Notes under the pieces: model-generated
Told to the model about the DNA's origin: nothing
What the model saw: only the letters and a program-made list of their open reading frames with translations
Database searches by the model: none
Origin: Candidatus Woesearchaeota archaeon
GTDB taxonomy: Archaea; Nanobdellota; Nanobdellia; Woesearchaeales; GW2011-AR4
Direction of reading: 5' to 3'
DNA: 5,820 nucleotides
Assembly (NCBI GenBank): GCA_016784195.1
Contig: JADHVE010000069.1
Coordinates: 1 to 5,820 of the forward strand
In this document: piece by piece, positions 3,989 to 5,820 of the stretch
How positions within the stretch are numbered: position 1 is the stretch's first letter
Layout: each line of letters opens with the position of its first letter
Position numbers and translations under genes: made by a program

Positions 3989-4621
3989 TTAACCAACCAA
4001 TGCAAATAATCCTTCGTAAAATTCATCTATATTGTTACCGTACTTTGCACTTATCCCCACAACCTCATATTGTGGAAATGCTGATTGTACTTTTTTAATG
4101 CTAGCTTTCTTCAAATCTATCTTATTTGCAACAACCAAAACAGGAATATTTCTGGCCTGTAAATTGCCTATGATTGTAACATTAACTTGACTATATGGAT
4201 CTTTTGTAGCATCCAGGACGACTACAACAGTATCCATCTCATCCAGCCATTTAATAGAATCAATAACACCTTTAGTAGCTTCTTTTGCCCTCTGCTTTGC
4301 CTGTTTTTCCTTTAAGCCTGATCTGATAAATTCTTCGTAATCTATCTTTGTAGCTATACCTGGTGTATCTACAAGGTTAAAAGAAATCTCTTTGCCTTTG
4401 TTTTTGATGTTAATCTGCTCTTTAATTTGTATTTCTCTTGTCTCGTGAGCAACATTAGAAGTCTTGCCCATATCTTCGCCCAGCCAATCCTGGCAAACTC
4501 TATTAGCCAGAGTAGTTTTGCCGCCATTAGGGGGGCCGTATAAGCCTAATTTCACATGTTTTTTTCTCTTAAAAAGGTTCCTAAAAACTTTATTTATGAA
4601 TTTCTTTACAATATCTAACAT
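3989..4621 (-). CDS. arvA: ArvA/OapA-family small Era-like GTPase (vesicle-formation GTPase)
   Basis: The 210 residues are a single G domain: G1 GPPNGGKT at 29-36, likely G2 Thr61 in AHETRE, G3 DTPG at 85-88, G4 NKID at 166-169, G5 SAK at 191-193. A lysine-rich helical stretch (about 103-125) and the family-specific DPYSQVN (141-147) lie between G3 and G4. No KH or other RNA-binding domain follows, so it is not bacterial Era. In Haloferax a GTPase of this family (ArvA) drives extracellular vesicle formation, and its gene neighbours arvB and arvC as here. Residues 1-21 form a helix with hydrophobic L2, I4, V5, F8, I9, V12, F13, L16, F17 on one side and K6, K7, K11, R14, K18-K21 on the other, suited to binding acidic membranes. 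AGGTG (4627-4631), five bases before the ATG at 4621, supports this start. A good BRE/TATA promoter precedes it. Confidence 0.88.
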   Translation of the reverse strand: MLDIVKKFINKVFRNLFKRKKHVKLGLYGPPNGGKTTLANRVCQDWLGEDMGKTSNVAHETREIQIKEQINIKNKGKEISFNLVDTPGIATKIDYEEFIRSGLKEKQAKQRAKEATKGVIDSIKWLDEMDTVVVVLDATKDPYSQVNVTIIGNLQARNIPVLVVANKIDLKKASIKKVQSAFPQYEVVGISAKYGNNIDEFYEGLFALVG

Positions 4622-4667
4622 TTATGCACCTTTTTTTCTACTTAAAAGGTTTAAATAAAAGAATTAG

Positions 4668-4682
4668 TTTATATAATTTTCG
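4668..4682 (-). promoter_or_regulatory. BRE/TATA promoter of arvA
   Basis: On the minus strand CGAAAA (4682-4677) is followed at once by TTATATAAA (4676-4668). A start site near 4647 would give a leader of about 25 nt carrying the AGGTG ribosome site at 4627-4631. It is one of the two best promoters in the window. Confidence 0.7.
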
Positions 4683-4797
4683 TTTGAAAGTTCTGCACAT
4701 ATTATCCTCAAAATATTTCACATTATCTATTTTTTATCATTAATTTTTAACCATTACCTATATAACCTATACAATTATCTGAGTATTTTTTAGTTTG

Positions 4798-4818
4798 TCA
4801 AAAACCTAAGGTTTTTGA
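4798..4818. repeat. Perfect 9-bp inverted repeat, TAA spacer
   Basis: TCAAAAACC and GGTTTTTGA flank TAA. The left arm overlaps TTTGTCAAA (4794-4802). It pairs up with the equal-sized repeat at 4825-4845, six bases away; both begin TCA and end TGA. Confidence 0.55.
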
Positions 4819-4824
4819 GCATTC

Positions 4825-4845
4825 TCAGAAATTTTTAATTTCTGA
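4825..4845. repeat. Perfect 9-bp inverted repeat, TTT spacer
   Basis: TCAGAAATT and AATTTCTGA flank TTT. Same arm length, spacer length and TCA/TGA ends as the repeat at 4798-4818, but a different stem sequence, so similar in shape rather than duplicated. Confidence 0.55.
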
Positions 4846-4973
4846 CATTTTAAAAATTTAAAATAAAAATAAAAAAAATCGACCAGGGTCACAACTGATT
4901 ATTATGGTATTTCTACAACTATCAGCATTTTTTATTATTGGATATTCCTATTATTGATTGATTTTTATTGGTC

Positions 4974-4990
4974 TAATTGTAAAACAATTA
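4974..4990. repeat. Perfect 7-bp inverted repeat, AAA spacer
   Basis: TAATTGT and ACAATTA flank AAA. It lies about 35 bp upstream of the TATA box at 5025-5032, a suitable place for a regulator of the membrane-protein gene at 5057. Confidence 0.45.
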
Positions 4991-5017
4991 CATGACAACA
5001 CAATCGAGCTAAAACAC

Positions 5018-5032
5018 AGCAAAATATTTAAA
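5018..5032 (+). promoter_or_regulatory. Promoter of the membrane-anchored protein gene
   Basis: AGCAAAA (weak BRE) precedes TATTTAAA (5025-5032). Initiation about 25 bp on falls at 5053-5055, just before the ATG at 5057, so the mRNA would be close to leaderless. Confidence 0.5.
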
Positions 5033-5056
5033 AGAAAACTTTTATTATAGAGATTA

Positions 5057-5820
5057 ATGAAAAAAAGGGGTGTAGGTAAGAGGGCTATGATTGAGCTATC
5101 TCTAAAATGGATACTTGTTCTTGTAGTTGGAGCTGTTATTGTTTTCATGGCTGTAAGTTTTTCAGCCAAGCAAAAACAAGTAGCGCAGGCAGAAGTAGCA
5201 GCTTTATTCAGAAACAACATAGATGCCATTTTTAACACAATAAAAAATGCTGATGAGCTTTTTTTCTCCCTAAACCTGCCTCCAAAAATTGAAATAGATT
5301 TTAATTGTATATCCAATAGTTTTTCTGTCTCTGGCCAGCCAAAAAGTATGCCCTCTAACCTAGTCATATTTTCAGCTGAAGGAATAGAAAAAGAGATGTA
5401 TGCCTGGAGCTTAAGCTGGGAAATGCCTTTTAGTGTAACTCATTTCTTTTACGCAACGTCTCCTAAGCATTTTTATGCTTTTGTTGGCGCTAATGATTAT
5501 TTTGACAAAATTCCGGAGAAAATAAAGAAAGGCCAATTTAGTAGCCTAAGTGATGTAACCGTAGATCCAAATGACTATGAATGGGTCAGGTTGATTTTTT
5601 TTACAGCCTCAGTGGATTTATCATCTTTTTCAGCATATGACAATGTCGACGCTGTTCAGATATATAATAACCAAATTAAATACTATTTCAAACAAGGAAA
5701 TTCTTTTACATCTCAAACTGCAACTTCTGGCTACATTGATGACGCAACAGTCTTTGGAGCAATCTTCAGCAACAAAGATGGCTATGACTGCGCAATAGAC
5801 AGAGCAAAATTAGCTTTAGC
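5057..5820 (+). CDS. Membrane-anchored surface-type protein with pilin-like N-terminus (3' end outside the window)
   Basis: The frame is open for 254 codons and continues past the right edge. A basic start (MKKRGVGKR) is followed by AMIELSL and one hydrophobic helix at about 15-36, so the predicted topology is N-terminus in, the rest outside. The short charged leader, a glutamate just before the hydrophobic stretch and the single N-terminal helix resemble class III (type IV pilin-like) signals, many of which occur in DPANN genomes. A plain membrane anchor is equally possible. A short coiled-coil-like segment (38-65) follows, then an aromatic-rich, probably beta-rich outer domain with two cysteines (84 and 245) that could form a disulphide. 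I do not recognise the family. The ATG at 5057 is chosen because the TATA box at 5025-5032 predicts initiation just before it; an in-frame ATG at 5087 would lose the basic leader. Confidence 0.75.
   Translation, partial: MKKRGVGKRAMIELSLKWILVLVVGAVIVFMAVSFSAKQKQVAQAEVAALFRNNIDAIFNTIKNADELFFSLNLPPKIEIDFNCISNSFSVSGQPKSMPSNLVIFSAEGIEKEMYAWSLSWEMPFSVTHFFYATSPKHFYAFVGANDYFDKIPEKIKKGQFSSLSDVTVDPNDYEWVRLIFFTASVDLSSFSAYDNVDAVQIYNNQIKYYFKQGNSFTSQTATSGYIDDATVFGAIFSNKDGYDCAIDRAKLAL

Larger units (their letters stand above)
4686..5056. other. AT-rich divergent intergenic region (about 370 bp)
   Basis: I find no convincing gene here. The longest intact frame from an ATG that I traced is 17 codons (4904-4957) and has no ribosome site. 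The stretch contains three perfect inverted repeats with three-base spacers (4798-4818, 4825-4845, 4974-4990), a copy of TTTGTCAAA (4794-4802), an A-rich tract (4850-4879) that would be a U-tract on the minus strand, and a small GC-richer island (4880-4897). It lies between two outward-facing genes, so the structures cannot be terminators of either; regulatory DNA or a small RNA are the alternatives. Confidence 0.5.

Noticed and set aside
4464..4658. Plus-strand open frame covering the arvA 5' end
   Set aside because: It is antisense to the ArvA P-loop and amphipathic helix; its hydrophobic look comes from reversed lysine codons.
4904..4957. 17-codon hydrophobic micro-frame MVFLQLSAFFIIGYSYY
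   Set aside because: No ribosome site and no TATA box at a suitable distance; AT-rich DNA readily gives hydrophobic short frames.
4951..5367. 138-codon minus-strand frame
   Set aside because: It is opposite the membrane-protein gene, whose plus-strand frame is open to the window edge, has a coherent membrane helix and a fitting promoter.
1..5820. CRISPR array, tnpB/omega-RNA, toxin-antitoxin or phage genes
   Set aside because: No regularly spaced repeats, no RuvC-type or RNA-guided nuclease gene, and no such gene families were seen in any frame.

Overview
The window looks like chromosomal DNA of an AT-rich archaeon, most likely a DPANN lineage of the Woesearchaeota/Pacearchaeota kind. The evidence is: an archaeal YchF/Obg-type GTPase with a TGS domain; the archaea-specific trio ArvA/ArvB/ArvC (also OapA/OapB/OapC); archaeal BRE+TATA promoters (CGAAAA next to an AT-rich TATA box), several placed so that the mRNA would be leaderless; an intron after position 37 of a tRNA; and U-tract rather than classical hairpin termination. 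The lineage is inferred from gene style and is not proven.

Layout, left to right. About 1-657 is a compact single-gene IS200-type element: left-end hairpin, 5' leader with a ribosome-site-masking hairpin, Y1 HUH transposase tnpA, right-end hairpin. At 731-848 (minus) is an intron-containing tRNA-Thr(UGU), preceded on its strand by a cluster of triloop hairpins (867-942). At 972-1598 (minus) is an unrecognised, tryptophan-rich protein with a textbook archaeal promoter. It diverges from a full-length YchF-like GTPase at 1742-2941 (plus), whose stop lies 2 bp from the stop of the converging arvC.

The minus-strand block 4621-2944 is arvA (small Era-like GTPase), a structured 207-bp spacer, arvB (DUF2073) and arvC (zinc ribbon, DUF2072). 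In haloarchaea the ArvA GTPase drives extracellular vesicle formation; here ArvA begins with a basic amphipathic helix suited to membrane binding. A 370-bp AT-rich gap with three perfect inverted repeats separates the arvA promoter from a membrane-anchored protein at 5057, which runs off the right edge.

Functionally the window mixes translation (tRNA-Thr, a YchF-like ribosome-associated GTPase), a membrane-remodelling GTPase module, a surface-type protein and a mobile element. Coding starts are of two kinds: apparently leaderless (972-1598, 1742-2941, 5057-5820) and Shine-Dalgarno-led (tnpA, arvA, arvB). A recurring theme is perfect intergenic inverted repeats with exactly three bases between the arms.
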